Assembly (NCBI GenBank): GCA_021158725.1
Contig: JAGGUB010000044.1
Location: forward strand, 62,001 to 126,000
DNA: 64,000 nucleotides
Direction: 5' to 3'
Origin: Caldifarciminota bacterium
Lineage (GTDB): Bacteria > Hydrothermota > UBA3073 > NMUJ01
The notes under the pieces were generated by a model. It saw only the letters and a program-made list of their open reading frames with translations. It did no database searches and was not told the origin of the DNA. Positions 43,602 through 51,976 of the stretch are shown piece after piece (within the stretch, counting starts at the first letter, position 1; each line of letters begins with the position of its first letter). A program made the position numbers and the translations under genes.

Positions 43602-44163
43602 GTGTACCACAGAAGCTATTGCAGTAAGAGATGGCACGCTCGAGATCGAACTTGATGAAGTATTCGAGACAGTTAAGCCCGAGGTTGAGGAATTCCGGTA
43701 ACTTATCACGTTCGTTACGTGTGAATTCACCCAACACATAATCGACAGGGTTGCCAACTAAAGGGCCTATACCCATTTTGAGGCGTGGAAAGTCTTCGGT
43801 ACCAAGCGCGCAAATGATGGATTTCAAGCCATTGTGGCCACCAGCTCCGCCGGTGGGTTTGAGTTTCAGTCTACCAAAGGGTAGGTTGAAGTCGTCCACC
43901 ACTACTAACAAGCGATCGAGTGAGGGATGGTATAGATCGACAAGCTGTTTAACTGCTATACCGGAGAGGTTTACGTAGGTGGTGGGTTGTACAAAATGTA
44001 TCTCATCTTCCAGCTGTAGGATGGCCTCGTAGAAATCGCCTTTACCGGGTTGTAGACGTAGCTTCCAGTGGGTGATTGCACGTTCGATTAGTAAGAACCC
44101 TATATTGTGACGAGTATAGGTGTACTGAGGAGCGGGGTTGCCTAACCCTATTATGAATTTCAC
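43585..44163 (-). CDS. pth: Peptidyl-tRNA hydrolase
   Basis: Pth frees tRNA from dropped-off peptidyl-tRNA. The 192-residue enzyme begins MKFIIGLGNPAPQYTYTRHN with N9 and catalytic H19. The catalytic aspartate is in LLVVVDDFNLPFGRLKLK, and GGAGGHNGLKSI is intact. Translation starts with GTG, which shares a G with the rplY stop codon (TAGTG), so they are coupled. The rplY-pth pair is a common bacterial order. Confidence 0.96.
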   Translation of the reverse strand: MKFIIGLGNPAPQYTYTRHNIGFLLIERAITHWKLRLQPGKGDFYEAILQLEDEIHFVQPTTYVNLSGIAVKQLVDLYHPSLDRLLVVVDDFNLPFGRLKLKPTGGAGGHNGLKSIICALGTEDFPRLKMGIGPLVGNPVDYVLGEFTRNERDKLPEFLNLGLNCLEYFIKFDLERAISYCNSFCGTLNPKP

Positions 44164-44795
44164 TACTCTTCGGTGGGTGGCGCTTCTTCTGTAGGTGGAG
44201 CAGCTTCCTCTTCTTCGGGTTTCTTCTCTTCCTCCACCGTTACACGAGGTGCCAGTACCGTAGCAACAGGGGTATCGGGTGGCTCAGTATAGTGCAATTT
44301 ATCCTGATCCGGTAGGTCACGCACCATGATGGTATCGCCGATATCGAGATGTTCGACGTTTACCTCAATATGTGATGGTATATCCTTAGGGTAGGCTTCT
44401 ACCTCTATCTCATGCAGCAGCTGATCGAGTACACCGCCATGTCGTACACCTATGGGTTCGCCCACAAGTACGATGGGTAATGTGATGTAGATCTTTTCAC
44501 CTGCATGAATGATGTGGAAATCCACATGCTGTACCTGTAACGATATGGGGTCACGCTGTATCTCCTTGATGAAGGCGTGCTTCTTGCCAATACCGTCGAT
44601 GTTGAGGGTTATGAACTCGACACCGCCACGTGTACGCTCTTCTTTGAGTAACTTGCGTAATGCATCGGAGCTCACCCATAGGTGTAGGGTGGGTTCACCT
44701 CTACCATATGCGACACAGGGGATCTTACCCTCTCTGCGTAACTTACGTGCTACCTCTTTGCCGGTTTTCTCACGGATGCCAGCCTTTATCTCCAT
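44163..44795 (-). CDS. rplY: Ribosomal protein bL25 (CTC/TL5 form)
   Basis: L25 binds 5S rRNA. The 210-residue protein is the long CTC/TL5 type. The N domain contains TGKEVARKLRREGKIPCVAYG and ends near VDFHII at about 94. A C-terminal TL5 beta domain follows. The tail is low-complexity and acidic (EEEKKPEEEEAAPPTEE). AGGAGG precedes the ATG within the 11-nt gap after tRNA-Leu, so tRNA and mRNA share a transcript. pth follows with a 1-nt overlap. Confidence 0.96.
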   Translation of the reverse strand: MEIKAGIREKTGKEVARKLRREGKIPCVAYGRGEPTLHLWVSSDALRKLLKEERTRGGVEFITLNIDGIGKKHAFIKEIQRDPISLQVQHVDFHIIHAGEKIYITLPIVLVGEPIGVRHGGVLDQLLHEIEVEAYPKDIPSHIEVNVEHLDIGDTIMVRDLPDQDKLHYTEPPDTPVATVLAPRVTVEEEKKPEEEEAAPPTEEAPPTEE

Positions 44796-44805
44796 TTAAC
44801 CTCCT

Positions 44806-44889
<84 letters not shown>

Positions 44890-44898
44890 GTATTAAAA

Positions 44899-44925
44899 TA
44901 ATTATGTCACAAACGTAAATGTCAA
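44899..44925 (-). promoter_or_regulatory. Predicted promoter of tRNA-Leu-rplY-pth
   Basis: TTGACA (44920-44925, minus strand), 15 nt and TAATTA (44899-44904) end 9 nt before the tRNA 5' base, leaving a 2-4 nt precursor. It is divergent from the pgk promoter. Confidence 0.5.
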
Positions 44926-44932
44926 CTGTGGG

Positions 44933-44959
44933 TTGATTTAAATCTGATTTTCTTATTTT
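44933..44959 (+). promoter_or_regulatory. pgk: Predicted pgk promoter
   Basis: TTGATT (44933-44938), 15 nt and TATTTT (44954-44959) lie upstream of an AAAGGAGG ribosome site and the ATG at 44979. This one gives a short leader with a Shine-Dalgarno. Confidence 0.5.
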
Positions 44960-44978
44960 TAGTTGCAAAGGAGGTAAA

Positions 44979-46157
44979 ATGTTGAAGTTACGTGAGCTCG
45001 ACGTTACTAACAAACGTGTACTTATGCGGGTGGATTTCAATGTCCCTGTGCAGGCAGGTGAGATCACTGACGATACACGGATAAGGGCAACTCTACCTAC
45101 GATACAGTATCTGATTGATAAGGGGGCAAAACTTATATTGATGTCGCATCTCGGTCGTCCTAAGGGTGAACGTAAACCTGAGTATAGTCTGTTACCGGTG
45201 GCGGCAAGGTTGTCACGACTGTTGGGTAAACCTGTGATCTTCAGCAGCGATTGTATAGGTGACGAACCCGAAAGTAAAGCCAGTAGGTTGAAACCAGGTG
45301 ATGTGTTGCTGCTGGAGAATCTGCGATTCCACAAAGGGGAAACGAAGAACGATCCTGAGTTCGCAGCTGGGTTGGCGAAATTGGGTGAAATCTATGTTAA
45401 CGATGCATTTGCGGTTTCACATCGTGCGCATGCATCTGTTGTGGGGGTGCCTAAGCTTATGAAAATTAAGGCGCCTGGCTTTCTACTGGAGAAAGAGATT
45501 GAGGCGTTCGAAAAAGTTCTTAAGAACCCCGATCACCCATTCCATGCAGTTATGGGGGGTGCGAAAATATCGGATAAGATTGAAGTGATACATAATCTAC
45601 TGGATAAGGTGGATAAGCTATTTGTTGGGGGTGGTATGAGTTTCACCTTCTTCCGTGCAATGGGTTACGAGACTGGTGACTCCATTGTCGAGGAAGATAA
45701 GGTTAGCTTAGCTGAAGAGTTGCTCAACAAATACGGTGATAAGATTGCTTTACCTGTGGATATAGTTGTTGCTGATGATATCGAGCAACCAACTAAAACC
45801 GAGGTTATAGATCCGAACGCTGGTATACCGAAGGGGGTTAAGGGGGTAGACATAGGACCAGCTACCCGTGATAGATGGGGTAAGGAACTCATGAATGCCA
45901 AAACTATTGTATGGAATGGTCCCGTTGGTGTGTTTGAACATAAGCCGTTCGATGAAGGGTCGAAAGCTATCGCAAAGGTGCTGGTAAAAGTTACTGAGAT
46001 GGGTGGTACAACGGTTGTGGGTGGTGGTGATACGGTTGCGTTCGTCAATCAAACTGGTATCGGTGACAAATTGACGCACGTATCGACGGGTGGTGGTGCA
46101 TCACTTGAGTATCTCGCAGGTTATGAGCTACCTGGTATTAAGGCGCTGAGTGAGTAA
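44979..46157 (+). CDS. pgk: Phosphoglycerate kinase
   Basis: Pgk makes ATP from 1,3-bisphosphoglycerate in glycolysis. The 392-residue protein has the N-domain substrate motif VLMRVDFNVPV, the R in LMSHLGRPKG and VLLLENLRFHKGETKND, the hinge FHAVMGGAKISDKI and the C-domain GGTTVVGGGDTVAFV. The length is usual for a monomeric enzyme. No gap or tpi genes are adjacent. Its stop codon abuts the convergent stop of the M24 peptidase gene with no bases between. Confidence 0.98.
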   Translation: MLKLRELDVTNKRVLMRVDFNVPVQAGEITDDTRIRATLPTIQYLIDKGAKLILMSHLGRPKGERKPEYSLLPVAARLSRLLGKPVIFSSDCIGDEPESKASRLKPGDVLLLENLRFHKGETKNDPEFAAGLAKLGEIYVNDAFAVSHRAHASVVGVPKLMKIKAPGFLLEKEIEAFEKVLKNPDHPFHAVMGGAKISDKIEVIHNLLDKVDKLFVGGGMSFTFFRAMGYETGDSIVEEDKVSLAEELLNKYGDKIALPVDIVVADDIEQPTKTEVIDPNAGIPKGVKGVDIGPATRDRWGKELMNAKTIVWNGPVGVFEHKPFDEGSKAIAKVLVKVTEMGGTTVVGGGDTVAFVNQTGIGDKLTHVSTGGGASLEYLAGYELPGIKALSE

Positions 46158-47222
46158 CTAAACTGGTATAATTGCGGAATCGAGCGATTTGGGGAATTTG
46201 GTGAGATTCTCGTAACCCGTAGGGGTAACGAGTATCATGTCTTCGATCCTTACACCACCTACATCTGGTATGTATATGCCGGGTTCTATTGTGAATACCA
46301 TACCGGGTTGGGTTTTGGTTCGTACCCTACGTGCAACTCGTGGGCTTTCGTGTATGTCAAGCCCTATACCATGGCCAAGTGAGTGGCCAAAATATTTGTC
46401 ATAACCGGCAGCCTTTATCACTTGACGTGCAATACGATCGAGTTGACCAAGCTCGATACCGGGTTTCACTGCTTGGATGGCGGATTGTTGTGCATGTAGG
46501 ACTATTTCATAGAGTTTTAGGGCTTGCTTGTTCTCACCTAAGATAAATGTACGTGTCATGTCGGAGTGATATCCTTTATACACAGCACCCATATCGACCA
46601 ACAGTATATCGCCAGGCTGTAACTTGCGGTCTTGTGGTAACCCATGTGGTAACGAGCTTCTTGCACCTGACAGCACGATGAGGTCGAATGCGGGTTTGTC
46701 GCTACCGAGTTGCAACATATCGTATTCCAGTTGTATGCGTAGGTCACGTTCGGTGACACCGGGACGTATCATCTGTTTCAGTTTGCTGAGGGATGTCTCA
46801 GCTATAGTCTGTGCGTTACGTATGAGGGTGATCTCATCTGGTTCTTTGAGCTCACGTAGTCCACGCATTTTATGTGAGATATAGAGTTTGTTACGTAGGG
46901 CATCTGGCATGCCAAGATATGTAGCGTATGATATCTCGTGGGGATCGTATCCTACCTTACGTAGTTGGTTGAAGATCTTGGATTTGGGTAGCTCTTTGAG
47001 CACATCCTTAACCTTTACAACTTCTACACCTACCGCTGTACGATATGCCTCTTCATAATAGAGGAAACCGACAAAGAGTATCGCTTCTTTACGTGTGATA
47101 AGTAATGTACCTGCGCCGGAAAAATTTGTTAGATACCGTATGTTGGGTTGTCTGAAAAAGAGGAACCCTGATAGGCGACCGAGTCGCTCACGTACCTTGT
47201 TTATGCGGGTGGCGAAATCCAT
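46158..47222 (-). CDS. M24 family Xaa-Pro aminopeptidase-like protein
   Basis: The 354-residue protein has an N-terminal creatinase-like domain (about 1-125) and a pita-bread M24 domain. Metal ligands are visible: D in LLVDMGAVYKGYHSD (first D), D in the following MTRTF segment, H in GHGIGLDIHESP, E in TIEPGIYIP and E in VRIEDMILV. It probably cleaves N-terminal Xaa-Pro dipeptides in the cytoplasm. It follows a Trbp111-like gene with a 1-nt overlap. Specificity between prolidase and aminopeptidase P is undecided. Confidence 0.93.
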   Translation of the reverse strand: MDFATRINKVRERLGRLSGFLFFRQPNIRYLTNFSGAGTLLITRKEAILFVGFLYYEEAYRTAVGVEVVKVKDVLKELPKSKIFNQLRKVGYDPHEISYATYLGMPDALRNKLYISHKMRGLRELKEPDEITLIRNAQTIAETSLSKLKQMIRPGVTERDLRIQLEYDMLQLGSDKPAFDLIVLSGARSSLPHGLPQDRKLQPGDILLVDMGAVYKGYHSDMTRTFILGENKQALKLYEIVLHAQQSAIQAVKPGIELGQLDRIARQVIKAAGYDKYFGHSLGHGIGLDIHESPRVARRVRTKTQPGMVFTIEPGIYIPDVGGVRIEDMILVTPTGYENLTKFPKSLDSAIIPV

Positions 47223-47554
47223 CAGCTTATGGGTGTACCTGGGGGTACATCTTTATCGGGTATAAGAAGGACGGGGGTGCCATCTACTACGGCTGCAAGT
47301 AACATACCATACGACATTATCCCACGTATCTTGCGTGGTGCGAGGTTCGCTAAATAGACGATTTTCTTACCCACCATCTCCTCAGGTGTATACTTATGTG
47401 CGATACCAGCCACTATTGTGCGTTCATCGGCTCCGGTTGATATACGTAATTGCATCAACTTGTCTGTACCGGGTACACGTTCGGCTGTCAACACCTCTGC
47501 GATTAGGAGCTCAAGTTTTTCGAAATCATCAAACTGGATCGTTGGTTTGCTCAT
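47222..47554 (-). CDS. Stand-alone tRNA-binding (MetRS beta/Trbp111-like) protein
   Basis: The 110-residue OB-fold protein matches the C-terminal tRNA-binding domain of methionyl-tRNA synthetase. It begins IQFDDFEKLELLIAEVL and contains RTIVAGIAHKYTPEEMVGKKIVYLANL and APRKIRGIMSYGMLLAA. In organisms whose MetRS lacks this domain, such proteins act in trans as a dimer. AAGGAGG precedes the ATG. metG itself is not in the window. Confidence 0.9.
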   Translation of the reverse strand: MSKPTIQFDDFEKLELLIAEVLTAERVPGTDKLMQLRISTGADERTIVAGIAHKYTPEEMVGKKIVYLANLAPRKIRGIMSYGMLLAAVVDGTPVLLIPDKDVPPGTPIS

Positions 47555-47620
47555 GGTACCTCCTTGTTAGAAAGATATTGCAGATATCACTATTCACAAC
47601 AACTTTTATGATAGATTATA

Positions 47621-48814
47621 ATGATAATTTTGCTGCTAATATCCGCAACCGTAAGGGTTACTTTCTGGCATGCGATGGGTGGACCTCTGGGTAGAACGCT
47701 CGATGATTTGATAATGCGGTTTAATCGGGAGCATCCTGATATAGAGGTTATATCCGTAAATATGGGGAATTACTCAACTTTGTCGCAGAAGCTTATGGCA
47801 TCCATTGTGGCAAATAGGCCACCCACTATGGCACAGGCATACGAATCGTGGATATCTTCACTTTGGCGTGCAGGTAAGCTCGAACCTATTGAGAATTTTG
47901 CAAGGAAGGACTTCACACAAGCGGATTGGGAGGACTTTTTCCCAGTGCTGTTGGCCAACAGCAAGTGGGGGGATACGCTTGTGTCGTTGCCATTCAACAA
48001 AAGTGTAACCGCATATTTCTATAATAAGGATTGGTTTCGCGAAAAAGGTATAACTGAGTTTCCAAGTACATGGGATGAGTTCCTTGGGGTAGCACTAAAA
48101 TTACGGGATACGTTGGCTGATAAGTGGGCAACTGCGTTTTCGCCTGCGGTGAGTTTGTTCGAAATGTTGTTATTTTCATGTGGTGGCCAGATATTGGATT
48201 CACTTGAACTGTATGCGAGGTTTGATGATTCGTGTGGTGTATGGGCGCTTAGCTTCATATGCGATCTGTTACATAAGTATAAAGTAGCGTACTTAACAAC
48301 GGGATACCAATACCAAGATGATTTCATCACCCAAAAGGTGGCAATGGTGGTTGGCTCCTCTGTTTCCTATTCCTACATTATGCGGTACAAACCGCCGTTT
48401 GAGTTGGGTATGGCACCAATCCCTGACAGCGGGTGCATAATAATGGGTACAAATATCGTGATATTTCGAGCTGCTACCCCTGAACAGAAAAGGGCAGCAT
48501 GGGAATTCATAAAGTGGTTTACATCGCCTGAAATACAGGCAGAATGGGCGATAGCTACGGGTTATGTACCTGTGAGGAGGAGCGCGTTTACGTTACCTAT
48601 AATGCAGGCAGAATTACGAAAGGTACCCGATCGTATCATGGTATGGCGTCAAATAGAGTATGCACATACTGAACCACGTACGGCGGGATGGTTGGCTGGA
48701 CGGCAGTTTCTGCTGACTGAAGGTATAGAGCCTGCGCTACGAAATGTGCTTTCACCAAGGCAAGCGTTGACACGTGCAGCTAAGATTGTTGAGTTTGAAT
48801 TAAAAAAATATTGA
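47621..48814 (+). CDS. Extracellular solute-binding protein, family 1 (sugar type)
   Basis: The 397-residue protein looks like a UgpB/MalE-type periplasmic binding protein: TVRVTFWHAMGGPLGRTLDDL near the N terminus, PPTMAQAYESWISSLWRAGKLEPI, SVTAYFYNKDWFREKG and WEFIKWFTSPEIQAEWAIATGYVPVR. The leader MIILLLISA is short and has no lipobox cysteine. No ABC permease or ATPase genes are adjacent, so it is an orphan or shares a transporter encoded elsewhere. ispG starts 4 nt after its stop. The ligand is unknown. Confidence 0.9.
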   Translation: MIILLLISATVRVTFWHAMGGPLGRTLDDLIMRFNREHPDIEVISVNMGNYSTLSQKLMASIVANRPPTMAQAYESWISSLWRAGKLEPIENFARKDFTQADWEDFFPVLLANSKWGDTLVSLPFNKSVTAYFYNKDWFREKGITEFPSTWDEFLGVALKLRDTLADKWATAFSPAVSLFEMLLFSCGGQILDSLELYARFDDSCGVWALSFICDLLHKYKVAYLTTGYQYQDDFITQKVAMVVGSSVSYSYIMRYKPPFELGMAPIPDSGCIIMGTNIVIFRAATPEQKRAAWEFIKWFTSPEIQAEWAIATGYVPVRRSAFTLPIMQAELRKVPDRIMVWRQIEYAHTEPRTAGWLAGRQFLLTEGIEPALRNVLSPRQALTRAAKIVEFELKKY

Positions 48815-48818
48815 AAAT

Positions 48819-49871
48819 ATGCGTATAAAACGTCGTAAGGCCAGAGAGGTTAAGATTGGTAAGGTAAAGATAGGTGATGACCACCCCATTGCTATACAGT
48901 CGATGACAAACACCGATGCACATGATTTTGATGCTACAGTGCGACAGGTGTTGGAGCTTGTAGCTGCAGGTGCCGATATTGTGAGGTTGGCGATTACTGA
49001 CGAGGAAGCGCTTGGGGTGATACCGATGATTAAACAAAGGACGGATGTACCAATAGTTGCGGATATACAATATAACTATAGGTTGGCAATAAAGGCGATC
49101 GAATCTGGTATAGACAAGGTACGCATAAATCCAGGTAATATCGGTGATGAGCGTGCATTACGTGAGGTCACCCGCGTAGCTTATGAATATGGGGTACCCA
49201 TAAGGGTAGGGGTCAATAGTGGGTCGTTACCGCGTGAGATCGTCGAGCGCTACGGTGTGACTGCGGAAGCGATGGTGGAAACTGCTGAACAAGCAGTTAG
49301 GGTGATGCAGGATGAGGGTTTCACCAATATTGTGGTATCACTTAAATCAACGGACCCGTTCATGACAATAGAGGCTAACCGCAGGTTTGCGAAGATGAAC
49401 GATTATCCCATACATGTTGGGGTTACGGAAGCTGGGGTGGATGCCACCGGTATTGTGAAATCAACGTTTGTGTTAGCTACGTTGCTATCCGAAGGTATAG
49501 GTGATACGATACGGGTATCACTTAGTGGATCACCGGTTAACGAGATACCTATAGCTAAAAAAATACTTGCAACGTTGGGATTGTACCAGATGCCGGATGT
49601 TATTGCATGTCCTACGTGTGCACGTGCGGAGATAGATGTTGAACAGCTTGCACGTGAGGTTGAAGCACGTGTTGCTAACATAGGTAAGAGGTTGAAGATT
49701 GCGGTGATGGGATGTCCAGTGAATGGCATTGAAGAGGCCAAACATGCTGATATCGGTATAGCAGGTGGCAAATCCTACGCGGTGATATTCAAGAAAGGGG
49801 AAATCGTTCGTAAAGTGCCACCCAACCGTGCGATTGATGCGCTTATGGAGGAGCTGGAGAAGTTGTTGTGA
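48819..49871 (+). CDS. ispG: 4-hydroxy-3-methylbut-2-enyl diphosphate synthase (GcpE)
   Basis: IspG reduces MEcPP to HMBPP in the MEP isoprenoid pathway using a 4Fe-4S cluster. The 350-residue protein has the TIM-barrel start VKIGDDHPIAIQSMTNTD, VADIQYNYRLAIKAIE and KVRINPGNIG. The cluster domain holds CPTCAR and MGCPVNG, with a conserved glutamate in GIEEAKHAD that completes the ligands. No Shine-Dalgarno precedes the ATG, which lies 4 nt after the binding-protein gene. Confidence 0.96.
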   Translation: MRIKRRKAREVKIGKVKIGDDHPIAIQSMTNTDAHDFDATVRQVLELVAAGADIVRLAITDEEALGVIPMIKQRTDVPIVADIQYNYRLAIKAIESGIDKVRINPGNIGDERALREVTRVAYEYGVPIRVGVNSGSLPREIVERYGVTAEAMVETAEQAVRVMQDEGFTNIVVSLKSTDPFMTIEANRRFAKMNDYPIHVGVTEAGVDATGIVKSTFVLATLLSEGIGDTIRVSLSGSPVNEIPIAKKILATLGLYQMPDVIACPTCARAEIDVEQLAREVEARVANIGKRLKIAVMGCPVNGIEEAKHADIGIAGGKSYAVIFKKGEIVRKVPPNRAIDALMEELEKLL

Positions 49872-49919
49872 GCTATCATTGCTTAGATTTTCAATAAAAT
49901 ATTGAGCCACGCTTTACAC

Positions 49920-49946
49920 TTGACAGCTATCGTTACGTAATAAAGA
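49920..49946 (+). promoter_or_regulatory. Predicted leaderless ligA promoter
   Basis: TTGACA (49920-49925), 15 nt and TAAAGA (49941-49946) end 5 nt before the first of two tandem ATGs (49952, 49955). There is no ribosome-binding site. Confidence 0.5.
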
Positions 49947-49951
49947 TATTA

Positions 49952-51973
49952 ATGATGGAAGAGAAACGTAAAATACCGGATGAGGTACGTAAGAGGGTGG
50001 AGGAGTTACGTAAAGAGATAGAGTATCACAATTACCGGTATTACGTGCTTAATGATCCGGTGATTTCAGATTATGAATACGACCAACTGGTTAAAGAGTT
50101 GATCGAACTTGAACGCAAATATCCTGAGCTTATAACACCGGACTCGCCTACCCAACGTGTGGGAGCAGAATGGGTGGGTGAGTTTCCTAAGGTTGAACAT
50201 AAGATACCGATGTTGAGTCTCGACAATACTTACTCATACGATGAGATACGTGAATTCGATAACCGTGTAAGGCGTGAACTCGGTATATCCAATGTCGAAT
50301 ATGTGGTGGAGCCCAAAATCGATGGAGTAGCAGTCAAGCTCGTGTATGAGGACGGACGTTTAAAGGTAGGTGCTACACGTGGTAATGGTGTTGTTGGTGA
50401 AGATATAACTAATAACATCAAGACTATCAGGACAGTGCCATTGAGGTTGTTACGTGAAGATATACGTGAGATCGAAGTACGTGGTGAAGTCTATATGCCT
50501 AAGGAGGCATTCAAACAGCTGAATAAGGAACGTGAGGAGCAGGGGTTAACGTTGTTCGCTAACCCACGTAATGCGGCTGCAGGTACGTTGAAGTTGCTCG
50601 ATCCCAAGGAAGTAGCTCGTAGGAAGTTAGATATATGTATTCACACGTTGGGATATGCGGAACCAAGTATTGGTGATAACCATTACGAGGTGCTACAGAG
50701 GTTGAGTGAGCTGGGATTTAAAGTTGTACCGTATTTCAAGCTATGTAAAAATGTGGATGAGGTTATCGCATACTGCGATGAATGGGCTGATAAGCGTGAC
50801 GAACAGCCGTTTGAGATGGATGGTATGGTGATCAAGGTGAATACGTTTGCTTATCAGCGGCGGTTGGGGGCTACTTCTAAAGCACCAAGATGGGCTATCG
50901 CATATAAGTTTCCGGCACAACTTGCACGTACTAAACTTAAGAAGATCATACTTCAGGTGGGTAGAACCGGTGTGGTGACACCTGTCGCGGTATTGGAGCC
51001 CGTATTCATATATGGTACAACCGTAACACGTGCTACCTTACACAATGCGGATGAAATCAAACGCAAAGACATACGTGAAGGTGACTGGGTCTTTGTTACA
51101 AAGGGGGGTGAAATTATACCGGAGGTGGTCAAACCGATACCTGAGTTACGTACGGGTGAAGAAAAGGTGTTTGAGATGCCCAAAAACTGTCCAGTATGTG
51201 GTAGCCCGCTTATCCGATACCCAGGTGAGGTTGCATATAGGTGCGAAAATATAAGGTGTCCAGCGCAGGTGAAAGGTAGGATTGTACACTTTGCCAGCCG
51301 CAATGCTATGGATATTCGGGGGTTGGGTGAACGTACTGTGAATCTGTTTGTAGATAATGGGTTGTTGGAGGATTTTGGTGATATATATTACCTGCGGTAT
51401 GAGGATATAGTGAGGTTTGAGGGGTTTGGTGACAAATCTGCACGTAATCTGCTCGAAAACATAGAACAGAGTAAAAAGCGTGAGTTGTTTCGATTGATAT
51501 TCGGTATAGGGATATCGAATGTGGGTTTATATACGGCGAAATTGTTGGCAAGGCACTTCCATTCTATAGATGCATTGATGGGGGCGAAATTTGATGACCT
51601 GACGAGTATTGAAGGTATAGGGCCGGTGGTGGCACAGAGTATTATTAACTATTTCAAGAATCCGGAAAACCTTAAGGTGCTGGATAAGCTCAGACGTGCC
51701 GGTGTACGTATGGAGGAGGAAATTAAAGAGGTGGCTGAACAACCGCTTAAGGGGCTCACGTTTGTGTTTACGGGTGCGTTGAAGGATTTCAGTCGTGAAG
51801 AAGCAAAAGAGATTGTGGAAAAGTTGGGTGGAAGGGTGAGCTCTTCCGTTAGTAGAAAGACCGATTATGTAGTGGTGGGTGAAAATCCAGGCTCAAAGTA
51901 TCAGAAGGCGATATCACTTGGTATAAAGATTATTAACGAGGAGGAGTTCAAAAAGATGATCGGTAGGGAATAG
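49952..51973 (+). CDS. ligA: NAD-dependent DNA ligase
   Basis: LigA is the replicative ligase that seals Okazaki nicks with NAD. The 673 residues have domain Ia (YYVLNDPVISDYEYDQL) and the adenylated lysine K122 in EPKIDGVAVKL. An OB fold follows, then a zinc finger (CPVCGSPL ... CENIRCPAQ), helix-hairpin-helix repeats (SIEGIGPVVAQSI) and a C-terminal BRCT domain (GLTFVFTGALKDFSREEA). It heads an operon with an ACT-domain unknown and a spermidine-synthase-like membrane protein. Confidence 0.98.
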   Translation: MMEEKRKIPDEVRKRVEELRKEIEYHNYRYYVLNDPVISDYEYDQLVKELIELERKYPELITPDSPTQRVGAEWVGEFPKVEHKIPMLSLDNTYSYDEIREFDNRVRRELGISNVEYVVEPKIDGVAVKLVYEDGRLKVGATRGNGVVGEDITNNIKTIRTVPLRLLREDIREIEVRGEVYMPKEAFKQLNKEREEQGLTLFANPRNAAAGTLKLLDPKEVARRKLDICIHTLGYAEPSIGDNHYEVLQRLSELGFKVVPYFKLCKNVDEVIAYCDEWADKRDEQPFEMDGMVIKVNTFAYQRRLGATSKAPRWAIAYKFPAQLARTKLKKIILQVGRTGVVTPVAVLEPVFIYGTTVTRATLHNADEIKRKDIREGDWVFVTKGGEIIPEVVKPIPELRTGEEKVFEMPKNCPVCGSPLIRYPGEVAYRCENIRCPAQVKGRIVHFASRNAMDIRGLGERTVNLFVDNGLLEDFGDIYYLRYEDIVRFEGFGDKSARNLLENIEQSKKRELFRLIFGIGISNVGLYTAKLLARHFHSIDALMGAKFDDLTSIEGIGPVVAQSIINYFKNPENLKVLDKLRRAGVRMEEEIKEVAEQPLKGLTFVFTGALKDFSREEAKEIVEKLGGRVSSSVSRKTDYVVVGENPGSKYQKAISLGIKIINEEEFKKMIGRE

Positions 51974-51976
51974 TTG

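Noticed and set aside
49880..49910. TCAATAAAATATTGA inverted repeat after ispG as a terminator
   Set aside because: Only 6-bp AT-only arms with a 3-nt loop and no U-tract; too weak to call.
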